A stretch of 64,000 nucleotides of DNA from JAAFJT01 sp043772905 (GTDB lineage Bacteria; Bacteroidota; Bacteroidia; Chitinophagales; Saprospiraceae), in contig JAYVFS010000243.1 of assembly GCA_043772905.1 (NCBI GenBank), positions 1-64,000 on the forward strand. Direction: 5' to 3'. The position numbers were made by a program, and so were the translations under genes. Under the pieces are notes generated by a model. The model saw only the letters and a program-made list of their open reading frames with translations, searched no databases and was not told the origin of the DNA. Shown one piece after another: positions 35,094 to 44,516 of the stretch (its first letter is position 1; each line of letters opens with the position of its first letter).

Positions 35094-35959
35094 AAACGCA
35101 AAACCCTTTGGTTTCTATCATCACCGTCAACTACCGTCAAGCTGCTGTGACTGTTGATTTACTCCATTCAATTGGTGAAAATACCTATAAAAACGTAGAA
35201 GTTATTGTCGTTGACAATGGCTCTTTGGAGGATTGTTCGGCTGTTTTCAAAAATGCATACCCCTCAGTAAAAGCCCTTGTGAGTGCTGAAAATTTGGGTT
35301 TTGCAGGTGGCAACAACCTCGGCATAACGGTAGCGACGGGCGACTACTTGTTTTTTATCAATAACGATACGGTATTAACAGATGGCTTGATTGAGGCTTT
35401 GTTGTCACGTTTTTCAACAAATCCAAAAATTGGTGCGGTCAGCCCAAAAATTCGTTATTTCGACAAGCCTAATGTGATTCAATACGCAGGTTTTACGGAA
35501 ATGAATCAATTGACAGGTCGAAACGCAGCGATTGGCAAAAACGAAACCGACAATGGGCAACACGACACGCCTTACGCCACAGCTTATGCACACGGTGCAG
35601 CGATGATGATTAGTAGAGAAGTGTTTGAAAAAGTAGGCGGTATGCCAGAAGATTTTTTCTTATATTACGAAGAACTCGATTGGTGCGCCCAAATAAAGCG
35701 TGCGGGTTATACGATTTGGTACGAACCTGCGGGTTTGATTTACCATAAAGAAAGTGCTGCCGTTGGCAAAATGAGTCCCTTAAAAATTTATTATATCACC
35801 CGCAATCGCATACTTTTCATGCGGCGCAACGTCAGTGGTTGGCGTTTAGCGACTTTCCTCACTTATTTTTACAGCGTCACTGTTCCTATAAAAAGTGTTT
35901 CTTTTCTGTTGAGACAACAATTTTCTTTGTTTGTACCTTTTTTGAGAGCCTGTTTATAA
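35084..35959 (+). CDS. Family 2 glycosyltransferase (rhamnosyltransferase-like)
   Basis: A 291-residue GT2 enzyme with the sequence pattern of WbbL-type enzymes: VSIITVNYRQ at the start, VDNGS, then FINNDTVL (metal-binding site) and FFLYYEELDWCAQIKRAGY (acceptor side). It probably adds a deoxysugar to the repeat unit. Two ATG codons are possible: 35084, or 35090, which overlaps the flippase stop as ATGA and may be the better start. A motif copy encodes YPSVK after the first strand pair. Confidence 0.9.
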   Translation: MGMKTQNPLVSIITVNYRQAAVTVDLLHSIGENTYKNVEVIVVDNGSLEDCSAVFKNAYPSVKALVSAENLGFAGGNNLGITVATGDYLFFINNDTVLTDGLIEALLSRFSTNPKIGAVSPKIRYFDKPNVIQYAGFTEMNQLTGRNAAIGKNETDNGQHDTPYATAYAHGAAMMISREVFEKVGGMPEDFFLYYEELDWCAQIKRAGYTIWYEPAGLIYHKESAAVGKMSPLKIYYITRNRILFMRRNVSGWRLATFLTYFYSVTVPIKSVSFLLRQQFSLFVPFLRACL

Positions 35960-36014
35960 CTTATTGATTAAGAATACGTAAGTATGTTCGGTTCACAAAA
36001 AGAAAAACTAAGTT

Positions 36015-36554
36015 ATGAAAGGAGTCGTTTTTACAGGATTTTTAGATTTAGTCGAAAATAATTTCGGCTACGAAATGGTGGATAAAATCATTACCTCAAG
36101 TGATTTGATGTCGGGCGGTGCTTATACGTCTATTGGTTCATACCCCCACAGTGAGTTGGTTCAATTAAGCGCGCAATTAAGCCGTTATACAGAAATTCCA
36201 GTGCCAAAACTGATGAAGTTGTATGGTCAACATTTTTTTTGGGTTTTGGCGGCGCAATACGGGCACATATTGTCGAACGTTAAAACGGCTTTTCAGCTAC
36301 TCGAATCCGTAGGAAGTCATATTGAGGTGGAGGTCAAAAAACTCTATCCTGATGCGGAATTGCCTCAACTCACAACAAGGCGGGTGGACGATAAAACTCT
36401 CGAAATGATTTATACGTCGCAGCAAAAAATGGTTGATTTCGCAGAAGGTTTGATTGAATCCTGCTTGAAATACTTTGATGATAAAAGTACTATTGAAAAA
36501 ACGAATCTCACAAAAGACGGTTCAACAGTCCGTTTCATCATTACAAAACAATAA
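36015..36554 (+). CDS. H-NOX heme nitric-oxide-binding sensor protein
   Basis: A stand-alone H-NOX (heme NO/O2-binding) domain of 179 residues starting MKGVVFTGFLDLVENNFG. The axial heme ligand is H102 in SHIEVEVKKLYPDAELP, at the canonical position. The heme-propionate motif Y-x-S-x-R is partly changed: Y133 and S135 are kept, but residue 137 is Gln instead of Arg, which may weaken or alter heme binding. The stop codon abuts the start of a hybrid histidine kinase gene, the usual partner of H-NOX: NO-bound H-NOX controls the kinase activity. It probably acts in the cytosol. Confidence 0.92.
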   Translation: MKGVVFTGFLDLVENNFGYEMVDKIITSSDLMSGGAYTSIGSYPHSELVQLSAQLSRYTEIPVPKLMKLYGQHFFWVLAAQYGHILSNVKTAFQLLESVGSHIEVEVKKLYPDAELPQLTTRRVDDKTLEMIYTSQQKMVDFAEGLIESCLKYFDDKSTIEKTNLTKDGSTVRFIITKQ

Positions 36555-39080
36555 ATGAGTAACGAAATTGTCGTACTAAAACGCCGCGTTGACCGGGAAA
36601 GGCTTGCGAGGCGACATGCCGAATCCATCTTGGAGCAAAAGGCATTGGACTTGTATTATGCCAACAGGGAGTTGCGTGTTTTGAATGAAAATTTAGAATT
36701 TAAAATTTCGGAACGCACACGGGCATTGCAAACAAGTCAAACGCGTTTGGCTGCCTTGATCAGCAATTTACATTCAGGCATTTTAGTGGAAGACGAGTTG
36801 CGGCGAGTTGTTTTGACGAATCAGATGTTTTCCGATATTTTTAATTTAGAGATGTTGCCCAATGAGCTTATCGGCATGGATTATTTTGATTTAGCCGACG
36901 ATTTCAAGCATTTTTTTGAACATTCCGAAACATTTGACCAACGAGTTGAAGATATTTTGGAACGCAAAGAAGCGGTTATTAATGAAAAATTGCCTTTGCG
37001 TGATGGACGTGTTTTAGAGCGAGATTATGTCCCTATTTTGTTAGATGGGCAATACAATGGTCATTTATGGCAATACAGTGATGTAACCGCAGAGTATTAT
37101 GTTCGTGAAGACCTCAAACGCAGTGAGGAGAAGTATCGAGGCATCATCGAAAACATGGAATTGGGCTTAGTTGAGGTTGATAATCAAGGACTTATCATAC
37201 GTGCTTATCCTCGTTTTTGCAAAATGGTTGGTTATACAACGGACGAATTACTGGGTAAAGATGCACTTTCAATATTGATTCCATCCGAATATTACCCCAT
37301 TTTGGAACAACAGACCGAAGACCGTTTACAAGGCATCGGCAATGTATATGAGGTGGAAATGATAAAAAAAGACGGTTCTCGGATATGGGTACTCATCTCT
37401 GGCGCGCCTATTTTTGATCTTGATGGTACTGTTTTGGGGTCAATCGGCATACATTACGATATTACTTATCAGAAAGACCTCCAAAACGAACTCGAAGAAG
37501 CGCGTGAACGAGCAGAAGAGGCTCAAAAAGCTGAAAAACAGTTTTTGGCGAATATGAGCCACGAGATTCGCACGCCTTTGAATGCCATTATCGGTATGGC
37601 GCACTTACTTTATGATACTGAACCAACGACTGAACAAAAAGAATATTTGTCCGTTTTAAAAAATTCGGCTGAAATACTGAGGGGGTTAATTTCCGATGTT
37701 TTAGACCTTTCCAAAATACGTTCTGGCAATTTTGAGATTCAAAACAATGAATTTGACCTCGGGGGTTTGGTCAGCGCGATGGTCAAAACTTTTCAGATGT
37801 GCCATGAAGGTAAAGATTTGAACGTAGAACTGAACCTCGACCCTGAACTCCAAAACATGGTTATTGGTGACGATTTGATGCTCAATCAGATTCTCATAAA
37901 CTTGATTGGGAACGCAGAGAAATTTACACACAAAGGCAATATAACAGTACATGTTCGATTGAAATCACGTAAAAACGACCGCATAAACGTTGAATTTAAA
38001 GTAGCGGATACAGGTATTGGTATTCCAAAAGAAAAGCATGATTTGGTTTTTCAGAGTTTCAGACAAGTTGACGGCGACATCAAACGCAAGTTCGGTGGCA
38101 CAGGTCTGGGTTTGGCGATTACAAAACAATTGGTCGAAATGCAAGGCGGTTCTATTAGATTGAAAAGTGCGTTGGGTAAAGGAACGACGTTTACTTTCAA
38201 TGTTTTTTATCATGAAACGGATAAAAAAATAACCACAGAAGACCGTCCTATATCCGAAAACGACCGCTTAGATGTAGCGGGTTATCGTATTTTGGTTGTT
38301 GAAGACAACCACATGAATCGGAAATATATTTCGACTTTGTTGACAAAATGGCAAGTGGATTACCAAATGGCGCACAATGGTTTAGAAGGCGTTGAGTTGG
38401 CAAGCCATGAACCTTTTGATTTGATTTTGATGGATATTCAGATGCCTGAAATGGATGGTTATGAAGCGACAAATGCCATTCGGCAAATGGTTAATCTGAA
38501 TCAAGAGACTCCGATTATTGCTTTGACGGCTTCAGCTATGGTGTCCCAAAAAGACAAAGCTTTGTTGGCGGGCATGAACGATTATTTGTCAAAACCATTT
38601 AAACCGTCTCAACTTTTTGAAAAATTAAAGCTTTTTTATAGCCAAAAACCTGAAAGAAAGGTCGAAACGGCTGCAAATACTGAGGGGGGGCATTTTCCCG
38701 CTTTTGAATTTAATAACCGGTTAGATTCGGCTGTATTGACAGAGTTTTATGGCGCTGATTTGAGTTATGCCCGTGATATGTTTGACATTTTCTTAACAAC
38801 CGTTATACCAGAGTATTTGACTTTGAAGAAAGAAGTGGTGGCTAAAAATACAGCAGAGGTGGGGCGTTTGGCGCATAAATTGAAACCGACCTTTGCGATG
38901 GTTGGTTTGCCTGATTTGGAACAACAAATGGAAGAGATTGAAAATTCGGCAAAGCGAAATGACGACCCCACAGTATGGTGTACGCTTTTTGACAATTTCG
39001 AAACACATATCACTGATGCAGTAGCAGTAGTCAAAGAGGATCATGCCCGCCTTTTGAATGTAAAATTTATAAGTAAATAA
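36555..39080 (+). CDS. PAS-containing hybrid sensor histidine kinase with HPt domain
   Basis: An 841-residue kinase, cytosolic because no membrane helix is seen. Order of domains: coiled coil (1-65), PAS (about 65-185), PAS-PAC (about 195-315), HisKA with H336 in NMSHEIRTPLN, HATPase_c (about 440-560; motifs NLIGNAEKF, DTGIGIP, GGTGLGLAI), receiver with D627 (LMDIQMPEMDG), and HPt with H774 (RLAHKLKPT). It is coupled to H-NOX by a stop/start junction without spacing, so it is very probably NO-regulated. Phosphate can flow from H336 to D627 to H774 and on to a separate receiver. Two motif copies encode EILRGL and NTEGG. Confidence 0.93.
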   Translation: MSNEIVVLKRRVDRERLARRHAESILEQKALDLYYANRELRVLNENLEFKISERTRALQTSQTRLAALISNLHSGILVEDELRRVVLTNQMFSDIFNLEMLPNELIGMDYFDLADDFKHFFEHSETFDQRVEDILERKEAVINEKLPLRDGRVLERDYVPILLDGQYNGHLWQYSDVTAEYYVREDLKRSEEKYRGIIENMELGLVEVDNQGLIIRAYPRFCKMVGYTTDELLGKDALSILIPSEYYPILEQQTEDRLQGIGNVYEVEMIKKDGSRIWVLISGAPIFDLDGTVLGSIGIHYDITYQKDLQNELEEARERAEEAQKAEKQFLANMSHEIRTPLNAIIGMAHLLYDTEPTTEQKEYLSVLKNSAEILRGLISDVLDLSKIRSGNFEIQNNEFDLGGLVSAMVKTFQMCHEGKDLNVELNLDPELQNMVIGDDLMLNQILINLIGNAEKFTHKGNITVHVRLKSRKNDRINVEFKVADTGIGIPKEKHDLVFQSFRQVDGDIKRKFGGTGLGLAITKQLVEMQGGSIRLKSALGKGTTFTFNVFYHETDKKITTEDRPISENDRLDVAGYRILVVEDNHMNRKYISTLLTKWQVDYQMAHNGLEGVELASHEPFDLILMDIQMPEMDGYEATNAIRQMVNLNQETPIIALTASAMVSQKDKALLAGMNDYLSKPFKPSQLFEKLKLFYSQKPERKVETAANTEGGHFPAFEFNNRLDSAVLTEFYGADLSYARDMFDIFLTTVIPEYLTLKKEVVAKNTAEVGRLAHKLKPTFAMVGLPDLEQQMEEIENSAKRNDDPTVWCTLFDNFETHITDAVAVVKEDHARLLNVKFISK

Positions 39081-39185
39081 ACGAAGTGGCACTGTAATTG
39101 ACCATACCTATTTTATTGGTATTTGAAAAACATATTGAAGAGACGGTCAATGCCGTAGAGTTAAACTTATAAAATCCTACTGAAC

Positions 39186-39881
39186 ATGAAATTGAAGTGC
39201 ATTATTGTTGACGACGATTTGATGGCGCGTACTGCTTTGCAGCGCCTGTGTGAAAAAAATAAAAACCTTGAACTTCTGCTTACTTTTGAAAACGGCAAAA
39301 CGGCACTTGATTTTCTAAGCAATACCTCTGGCGTTGATTTAATGTTTTTAGATATAGAAATGCCCATTTTATCGGGCATTGAGGTTTTAGAAAAACTTCC
39401 CGTTGTACCGATGGTTATTTTTACAACTTCAAGAACGGACTACGCATACGAAGCCTTTGAATTTAATGCAATTGACTATCTAAGAAAGCCCATTAATGCG
39501 CCTCGTTTTGACCAGGCCGTTGATAAAGCCTTGACGGTTTTGCAAAAACGGCAGGTTTTTCAAGCAGAATCTAACGAAATTTATGTCCGTGAAGACGGAC
39601 GTTATATACGTGTGCCTTGCGATGATATTTTATTTTTTGAAAATGTGGGCGATTATATACGTGTTAAAACAGCTAAATCACAGTACATTATTCATGGGAC
39701 TTTGAAAAGTATTGATGAAAAACTCAATGATGCGCGCTTTTTGAAAGTACACCGTACATACATTGTCAATTTATCAAAAATTAAAGACATCGAGGAAAAT
39801 TCTTTGGTCATTGACAAAAGTGTTATTCCTATCAGTCGAGCGAATAAAGGGGAGTTGTTGGGGCGTTTGAAAATATTGTAA
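39186..39881 (+). CDS. LytTR-family response regulator
   Basis: A 231-residue regulator with an N-terminal receiver (phospho-acceptor D56 in MFLDIEMPILSG) and a C-terminal LytTR DNA-binding domain (about 130-231, with RVPCDDILFFENVGDYIRV and HRTYIVNL). It follows the hybrid kinase by 105 bp and probably receives its phosphoryl group from the HPt domain. LytTR regulators often control exopolysaccharide or biofilm genes, which agrees with the surrounding locus. Its target sites are not known. Confidence 0.92.
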   Translation: MKLKCIIVDDDLMARTALQRLCEKNKNLELLLTFENGKTALDFLSNTSGVDLMFLDIEMPILSGIEVLEKLPVVPMVIFTTSRTDYAYEAFEFNAIDYLRKPINAPRFDQAVDKALTVLQKRQVFQAESNEIYVREDGRYIRVPCDDILFFENVGDYIRVKTAKSQYIIHGTLKSIDEKLNDARFLKVHRTYIVNLSKIKDIEENSLVIDKSVIPISRANKGELLGRLKIL

Positions 39882-40069
39882 TAACTACATCATTCAAAAG
39901 TCGCTTACAGCCTTTATTAATTCTAAAATATTGATAATCAAGTCATTGGGATTTTGGAATTGTGTATTTCAAAATCCCTTTGTATATCCGAAAGTCCCTT
40001 TTGAATTTAGATTCTATAATAAAGGTTATTCAAAATTACGGCTATAAAAACCAAAAAACCGTTCATTTC

Positions 40070-40119
40070 TACCAAAATCCGAAAATATACTGAGGGGGGC
40101 ATTTTTGCCCTTACTTTTG
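40070..40119 (+). promoter_or_regulatory. Promoter region of response regulator 1 with shared box, motif and -7 element
   Basis: Three elements in order: the box TACCAAAATCCGAAAA (40070-40085), a motif copy TACTGAGGGGGG (40088-40099), and -7 box TACTTTTG (40112-40119). The same order and spacing recur upstream of the paralogue at 43.8 kb, although the surrounding sequence has diverged. Confidence 0.6.
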
Positions 40120-40167
40120 TATCATAATTACAATAAATAAGAAGACACACATAAACTAAAAGAAGAG

Positions 40168-40611
40168 ATGTTACAAAAACCCACTGTTTTAATTGTTGAC
40201 GACTCCCCCGTCATGTGCCGTTTTTTAGGCTTATTCCTTGAAAAGAAATTTGAAGTCATGTCTTATACCAACTCGGTGGAAGCCTTAGCATTGGTTGAAA
40301 GTGGCTTTGAACCTGACTTGGTCGTGACGGACTTGAACATGCCCAACCTGAGTGGTATTGACCTCATTGGAGCGATTAGAGAAATCCTGCCGCTTGTCCC
40401 TGTTTTGGTGGTCAGTGGTGCGAAGGAAAGCATCGAGCGCATCAAGGCATTGCACGCTGGCGCAGATGATTATTTAACGAAGCCTTTTCATCCAGCCGAG
40501 TTAGAATTGCGCGCCATGAAATTGATTGAGAAAGGGGCGCACCAAGAAGAAAAACCCAATCGTGTTAGACAACTTTTTGCGGGTCTGATGAAATCAGCAG
40601 CCGTTTTATGA
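40168..40611 (+). CDS. Single-domain response regulator (paralogue 1)
   Basis: A 147-residue receiver protein with no output domain: acidic pair D11/D12, phospho-acceptor D55 in VVTDLNMPNLSG, the Ser-Gly in VVSGAKES replacing the usual Thr/Ser-Ala, and the conserved Lys in TKPFHP. A 25-residue tail follows. It can act as a phosphate relay or bind a partner directly. It is paralogous to the gene at 43852 (the same start KPTVLIVDDSPxMCRxLGLFLEK). It precedes the initiating sugar transferase by 39 bp, so they may share a transcript. Confidence 0.9.
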   Translation: MLQKPTVLIVDDSPVMCRFLGLFLEKKFEVMSYTNSVEALALVESGFEPDLVVTDLNMPNLSGIDLIGAIREILPLVPVLVVSGAKESIERIKALHAGADDYLTKPFHPAELELRAMKLIEKGAHQEEKPNRVRQLFAGLMKSAAVL

Positions 40612-40650
40612 ATTAATATTTTTATTAATAACAAATTACACACAAAACTA

Positions 40651-41397
40651 ATGGAATCTTCAACAAAAAAATCGCGGGCATACTATGCCTCGAAACGCCT
40701 TATTGACATAATCGGCTCATCGGTTTTGCTGATTATTCTTAGCCCGCTTTTTTTGGTGGTAGCTATTTTGATAAAATTAGAAAGTCCTGGACCTATTATT
40801 TACACCTCAAAAAGGGTTGGTCAGAACTTCAATATTTTCGGTTTTATCAAATTCCGTTCTATGCGTACCGATGCTGATAAATTGTTGGCAGCCGTTAGCA
40901 AAGCGAACAATCAATACGCCGCTACTACGGAGTTGAAGCCTATTGTTAAACAATCAAATAGCATTAAAAATTTGGTTTCCGACGAAGGTTGGTTTTCTGA
41001 AATGGAATTGCTCGTTGAGAAAGAACAAGAACAACCGTTTATCAAAATTGTCAATGACCCACGCATTACCCGCGTTGGTACTTTTATCCGCAACACAAGT
41101 ATTGACGAACTGCCGCAACTCATCAATGTACTAAGGGGTGACATGTCACTCGTTGGCAACCGTCCTTTGCCGCTTTATGAAGCGGAGATGTTGACAACTG
41201 ACAATGCGATTGAGCGATTTGCAGCACCTGCAGGCATTACAGGGCTTTGGCAAGTCACCAAACGAGGTGGTGCAGGTGTGACAGCAGAAGGTCGTCAACA
41301 ACTCGACATTACGTATGCCCGACGCGCTTCCTTGTGGTTTGATTTATGGATTTTAATACGCACGCCGTTAGCCGTATTTCAATCAGAAAATGTTTGA
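40651..41397 (+). CDS. Initiating sugar transferase (undecaprenyl-phosphate glycosyl-1-phosphate transferase type)
   Basis: A 248-residue bacterial sugar transferase (PF02397) that places the first sugar phosphate on undecaprenyl phosphate to begin repeat-unit assembly. One N-terminal membrane helix (VLLIILSPLFLVVAILIKLESPGPI) is followed by the catalytic motifs FIKFRSMRTDADKL and TSIDELPQLINVLRGDMSLVGNRP. It corresponds to the conserved C-terminal part of WbaP/WcaJ and lacks their N-terminal helices, as in PglC-like enzymes, but has a longer central insert (about 75-130). The 41129 near-motif TACTAAGGGG encodes the conserved LRGD and shows that the motif does not intrude there. Confidence 0.92.
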   Translation: MESSTKKSRAYYASKRLIDIIGSSVLLIILSPLFLVVAILIKLESPGPIIYTSKRVGQNFNIFGFIKFRSMRTDADKLLAAVSKANNQYAATTELKPIVKQSNSIKNLVSDEGWFSEMELLVEKEQEQPFIKIVNDPRITRVGTFIRNTSIDELPQLINVLRGDMSLVGNRPLPLYEAEMLTTDNAIERFAAPAGITGLWQVTKRGGAGVTAEGRQQLDITYARRASLWFDLWILIRTPLAVFQSENV

Positions 41398-41528
41398 TTT
41401 TTTTTTCTTGGCGGAACACAAAACTATATTAAACAAATAATTTTATCTCCTCTTCAAATCTCATTGAAGAAAAACATCTCTTTATTTCTCTCATAATTAA
41501 CCATTTACAATTAAACAAAATTTACAAA

Positions 41529-43607
41529 ATGAAAAAGATAGCTTTAAGCTTATTGGTCATGAGCGTTATTTCTTGCCGCCCTTTCGATATACCTACCAAT
41601 GGTAGTGTTGACCAAACGGGTCTTGTTGATGTCAAAGAAAAAACCATGTCGCAATTAATCATACCTGATGGGTTTACTTTTGCAACTTCAAAAAGCTTCA
41701 ATGTCAACATTGAAGCACGTGACAACGGTGGCAGTGTTTTAAAAAATGTCGCTTTTAACCTTTATGTTAAGGACAAAGACAACCAAGACAGCGTCTTTTT
41801 GATGACGGCTCGTACCAATGAGCAGGGGTTGTTTACTTCTAAATTGAAATTGGAATCTACTGCAGAACGGATTATCGCTATTACCAACTATGTGGGTTTA
41901 CCACCTTATCAAACAGTTGATGTAGCAGGTTCAACCAATGTTAAATTGTCTTTCGGTACTGAAAACACCGTTAGAGATGGCATTGTTCAGGGCATCGAGC
42001 CAAACAGTGGTGGCGGTTCACAAACAGGCGGTTCTGGTGGTGGTTTGTCACCTGATGCGACGCTTTTCACTTATATGGGGTCTATGAATTCAACCGGCGT
42101 TCCGTCATATCTACTAAAAAAAGGCGATGTGGTCAGCCAAGACATCCTCAACGTGATCAACGCATCTTTGCCAGAAGGACGACCTGTACCGTCTTACAAC
42201 CCAGAATATATCAGTTCTACGACAAATAATAATATCGTTTTAAAGGATTCGGCAGAAGTTTGGGTGACTTTTGTTCACGAAGGTGCGGGATATCGCAACG
42301 CTGTGGGTTATTACTCTTATCCGACAAACAACCCACCTAAAAAAGCGTCTGATATTGTCAAAAAGAATATCATTTTCCCTAATACTTCATTCTCTGGCAG
42401 TGGCGGTGCTTTAAAAACAGGTGATAAAGTCAGCTTGGGTCATTTTACTGCTGGGACGACAATCGGTTGGTTTTTAGTACCAGACGGCTGGGTACCTTCA
42501 CAAAAAGCCGTAAGTGATTACTACCATCCTATCCGTTATTCAGACAGAAGTCTCAATACGTTTACAATAGATGCTTATCGCAGCCACACGGTTTTATTAG
42601 CTGACAATGCACGCCAATTGTTATTGTTAGGTTTTGAAGACCTCGACCGTCCGTCAGGTGATAATGACTTCAACGATGCTGTTTTTTATGCAACTGCCAG
42701 TCCTTATTCAGCTATTACGACAACGAATTTGGTTCAGACAAAAACTTATGCCAAGGATACGGACGGTGATGGCATTCCCGACGAGCAAGATGCTGCACCC
42801 AACGACCCAACTTATGCTTTTGTTCGATATTCACCTTCTTCATCTCAATATGGCACTTTGGCATTCGAGGATTCTTATCCATCGCAAGGAGATTATGATT
42901 TGAACGACTTGGTTATTGACCATCAATTTGAATTACGCCTTAATGCTGCAAATAAAGTAACTTCAATGCGTACAAAATTCATTTTGAGAGCAATGGGTGC
43001 AGGTTTCCGCAATGGTTTTGGCTTTGAATTACCTACTTCTCCGAGCAATATTGCTTCGGTAACGGGTTCAACGCTTAAAAACAACATCGTAAAATTGAAC
43101 GGTAATGGCACCGAAGCAGGGCAAACCAATGCCGTTTTCATCGCTTTTGACAATGGTTACGACTTGATGTCTTCGCCTGCTGGTGGATTTGTGAATACAG
43201 AAAAAGATAAACCATATATTAAGCCTGATACAGTTAAAATGGTTATCAATTTCAGTACACCTGTTTCAGTTGAAACTTTAGGTGACGCGCCTTACAATCC
43301 ATTCATCTTTGTCAACCGTGAACGTACTCGTGAAGTACATTTGGCAGGTTACAAACCGACAAGTTTGGCTAACCTCAAGCTATTTGGCACCGCAGACGAC
43401 GACAGTGGTAATGGTAAATATTACCAAACTAAAAATAATTTGCCTTGGGCAATTCAATTGCCAACGTCATTTGCTTATCCAATAGAGAGAGAGCCAATTA
43501 ACAAGGCTTATTTGAAATTCAACGAATGGTCAGAAAGTAAGGGTACGCTTTACACCGATTGGTACAAAGCATCTCCAAACTATAGAAATACTGTAAAAAT
43601 ATATTGA
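41529..43607 (+). CDS. LruC-domain lipoprotein (paralogue 1)
   Basis: A 692-residue surface lipoprotein. The lipoprotein signal ends at VISC (Cys 16). Next come a carboxypeptidase-regulatory-like beta domain (about 40-150), a Gly/Ser-rich linker (GGGSQTGGSGGG near 160), a DUF4114-type domain with PSGDNDFNDAVFY at about 375, a Ca-binding repeat DTDGDGIPDEQDAAPNDP near 415, and the LruC domain (about 430-690; QGDYDLNDLVIDHQF). LruC proteins are exported proteins of unclear role, perhaps matrix or adhesion components. It is about two-thirds identical to the gene at 44517. A terminator follows at 43636. There is no motif copy. Confidence 0.87.
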   Translation: MKKIALSLLVMSVISCRPFDIPTNGSVDQTGLVDVKEKTMSQLIIPDGFTFATSKSFNVNIEARDNGGSVLKNVAFNLYVKDKDNQDSVFLMTARTNEQGLFTSKLKLESTAERIIAITNYVGLPPYQTVDVAGSTNVKLSFGTENTVRDGIVQGIEPNSGGGSQTGGSGGGLSPDATLFTYMGSMNSTGVPSYLLKKGDVVSQDILNVINASLPEGRPVPSYNPEYISSTTNNNIVLKDSAEVWVTFVHEGAGYRNAVGYYSYPTNNPPKKASDIVKKNIIFPNTSFSGSGGALKTGDKVSLGHFTAGTTIGWFLVPDGWVPSQKAVSDYYHPIRYSDRSLNTFTIDAYRSHTVLLADNARQLLLLGFEDLDRPSGDNDFNDAVFYATASPYSAITTTNLVQTKTYAKDTDGDGIPDEQDAAPNDPTYAFVRYSPSSSQYGTLAFEDSYPSQGDYDLNDLVIDHQFELRLNAANKVTSMRTKFILRAMGAGFRNGFGFELPTSPSNIASVTGSTLKNNIVKLNGNGTEAGQTNAVFIAFDNGYDLMSSPAGGFVNTEKDKPYIKPDTVKMVINFSTPVSVETLGDAPYNPFIFVNRERTREVHLAGYKPTSLANLKLFGTADDDSGNGKYYQTKNNLPWAIQLPTSFAYPIEREPINKAYLKFNEWSESKGTLYTDWYKASPNYRNTVKIY

Positions 43608-43635
43608 AAAAAGTCTCTTCTTTTAAATTACAGAG

Positions 43636-43661
43636 AACCGATGCTTGCGCATCGGTTTTTT
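43636..43661 (+). terminator. Terminator after LruC paralogue 1
   Basis: AACCGATGC (43636-43644) pairs with GCATCGGTT (43649-43657) around a 4-base loop, then T residues. The same stem sequence follows paralogue 2 at 46660, so the terminator was duplicated with the gene. Confidence 0.92.
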
Positions 43662-43751
43662 TATGCCAACAATAACCTTATATTGTTACAGTAAACTATT
43701 TTTATTGTTGTGGTGAATATTCGCTAAGAAAACCAAAAAGCCGCCCATTCC

Positions 43752-43802
43752 TACCAAAAACCGAAAACATACTGAGGGGGGCATTTTCAACCTTTATCTT
43801 TG
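43752..43802 (+). promoter_or_regulatory. Promoter region of response regulator 2 with shared box, motif and -7 element
   Basis: TACCAAAAACCGAAAA (43752-43767), TACTGAGGGGGG (43770-43781) and TATCTTTG (43795-43802) repeat the arrangement found at 40070-40119, within one base of the same spacing. Confidence 0.6.
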
Positions 43803-43851
43803 TATCATAATTCATGAAAATAAATTAATACACACAGTAAACGACGAAGAG

Positions 43852-44268
43852 ATGAAACAAAAACCTACAGTTCTAATTGTTGATGATTCCCCCATGATGT
43901 GCCGCTATTTAGGCTTGTTCCTTGAAAAAAGATTTGAAGTTTTAACTTATACCGATTCAGTCAAAGCATTGAGTTTGGTTATGAGTGGCTTCCAACCTGA
44001 TTTCATCGTGACAGACTTAGATATGCCAGGCTTAAATGGCATCGCACTCATACAAGCCATTCGTAAGACTTTACCATATGTACCCCTGTTAGTTATCAGT
44101 GGAGCGAAAGAAAGCAGCGAGCGCATCAAAGCTTTAAGCGTTGGCGCAGATGACCTTATCTCGAAGCCGTTTCATCCTTCGGAATTAGATGTTCGCTTAG
44201 ACAAATTGATTGAAAGAAGCGAGTTTCATGCCCGCAGGTCTATTTCGGTACAGCCGCTTTATTATTGA
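43852..44268 (+). CDS. Single-domain response regulator (paralogue 2)
   Basis: A 138-residue receiver protein with D55 in IVTDLDMPGLNG, VISGAKES and SKPFHP, closely similar to the paralogue at 40168 except for its C-terminal tail. It has no output domain. It sits between the two LruC genes, 248 bp before the second one, and has a duplicated copy of the paralogue 1 promoter. The second copy of the pair lacks the sugar transferase gene, which shows that the duplication or a later insertion did not include it. Confidence 0.9.
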   Translation: MKQKPTVLIVDDSPMMCRYLGLFLEKRFEVLTYTDSVKALSLVMSGFQPDFIVTDLDMPGLNGIALIQAIRKTLPYVPLLVISGAKESSERIKALSVGADDLISKPFHPSELDVRLDKLIERSEFHARRSISVQPLYY

Positions 44269-44516
44269 TCAATAAGACAAAACAATACTTTTTAGTACTT
44301 TAATGAGGAATAATTCACACACTACTTTTATCTGCCTTTGTATCCCAATCTTGGGTTTATTGTACTTTAAAATACTTAACAACATTCCTATTTCGACATT
44401 TTTTATGCAAAAAAATGAGAATTCAATGATTGATTGTCCTTCACAAGGCATTCTCGGCACTTTACTTTATATTTTTTGAAATCATGTATTACAATTAAAT
44501 TCAATAATCATTTAAA

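Noticed and set aside
38966..38975. CCCCACAGTA in the hybrid kinase gene
   Set aside because: One mismatch in the invariant part of the motif; counted as background.
41129..41138. Near-motif TACTAAGGGG in the sugar transferase
   Set aside because: It encodes the conserved LRGD motif of bacterial sugar transferases and is one mismatch away; not counted.
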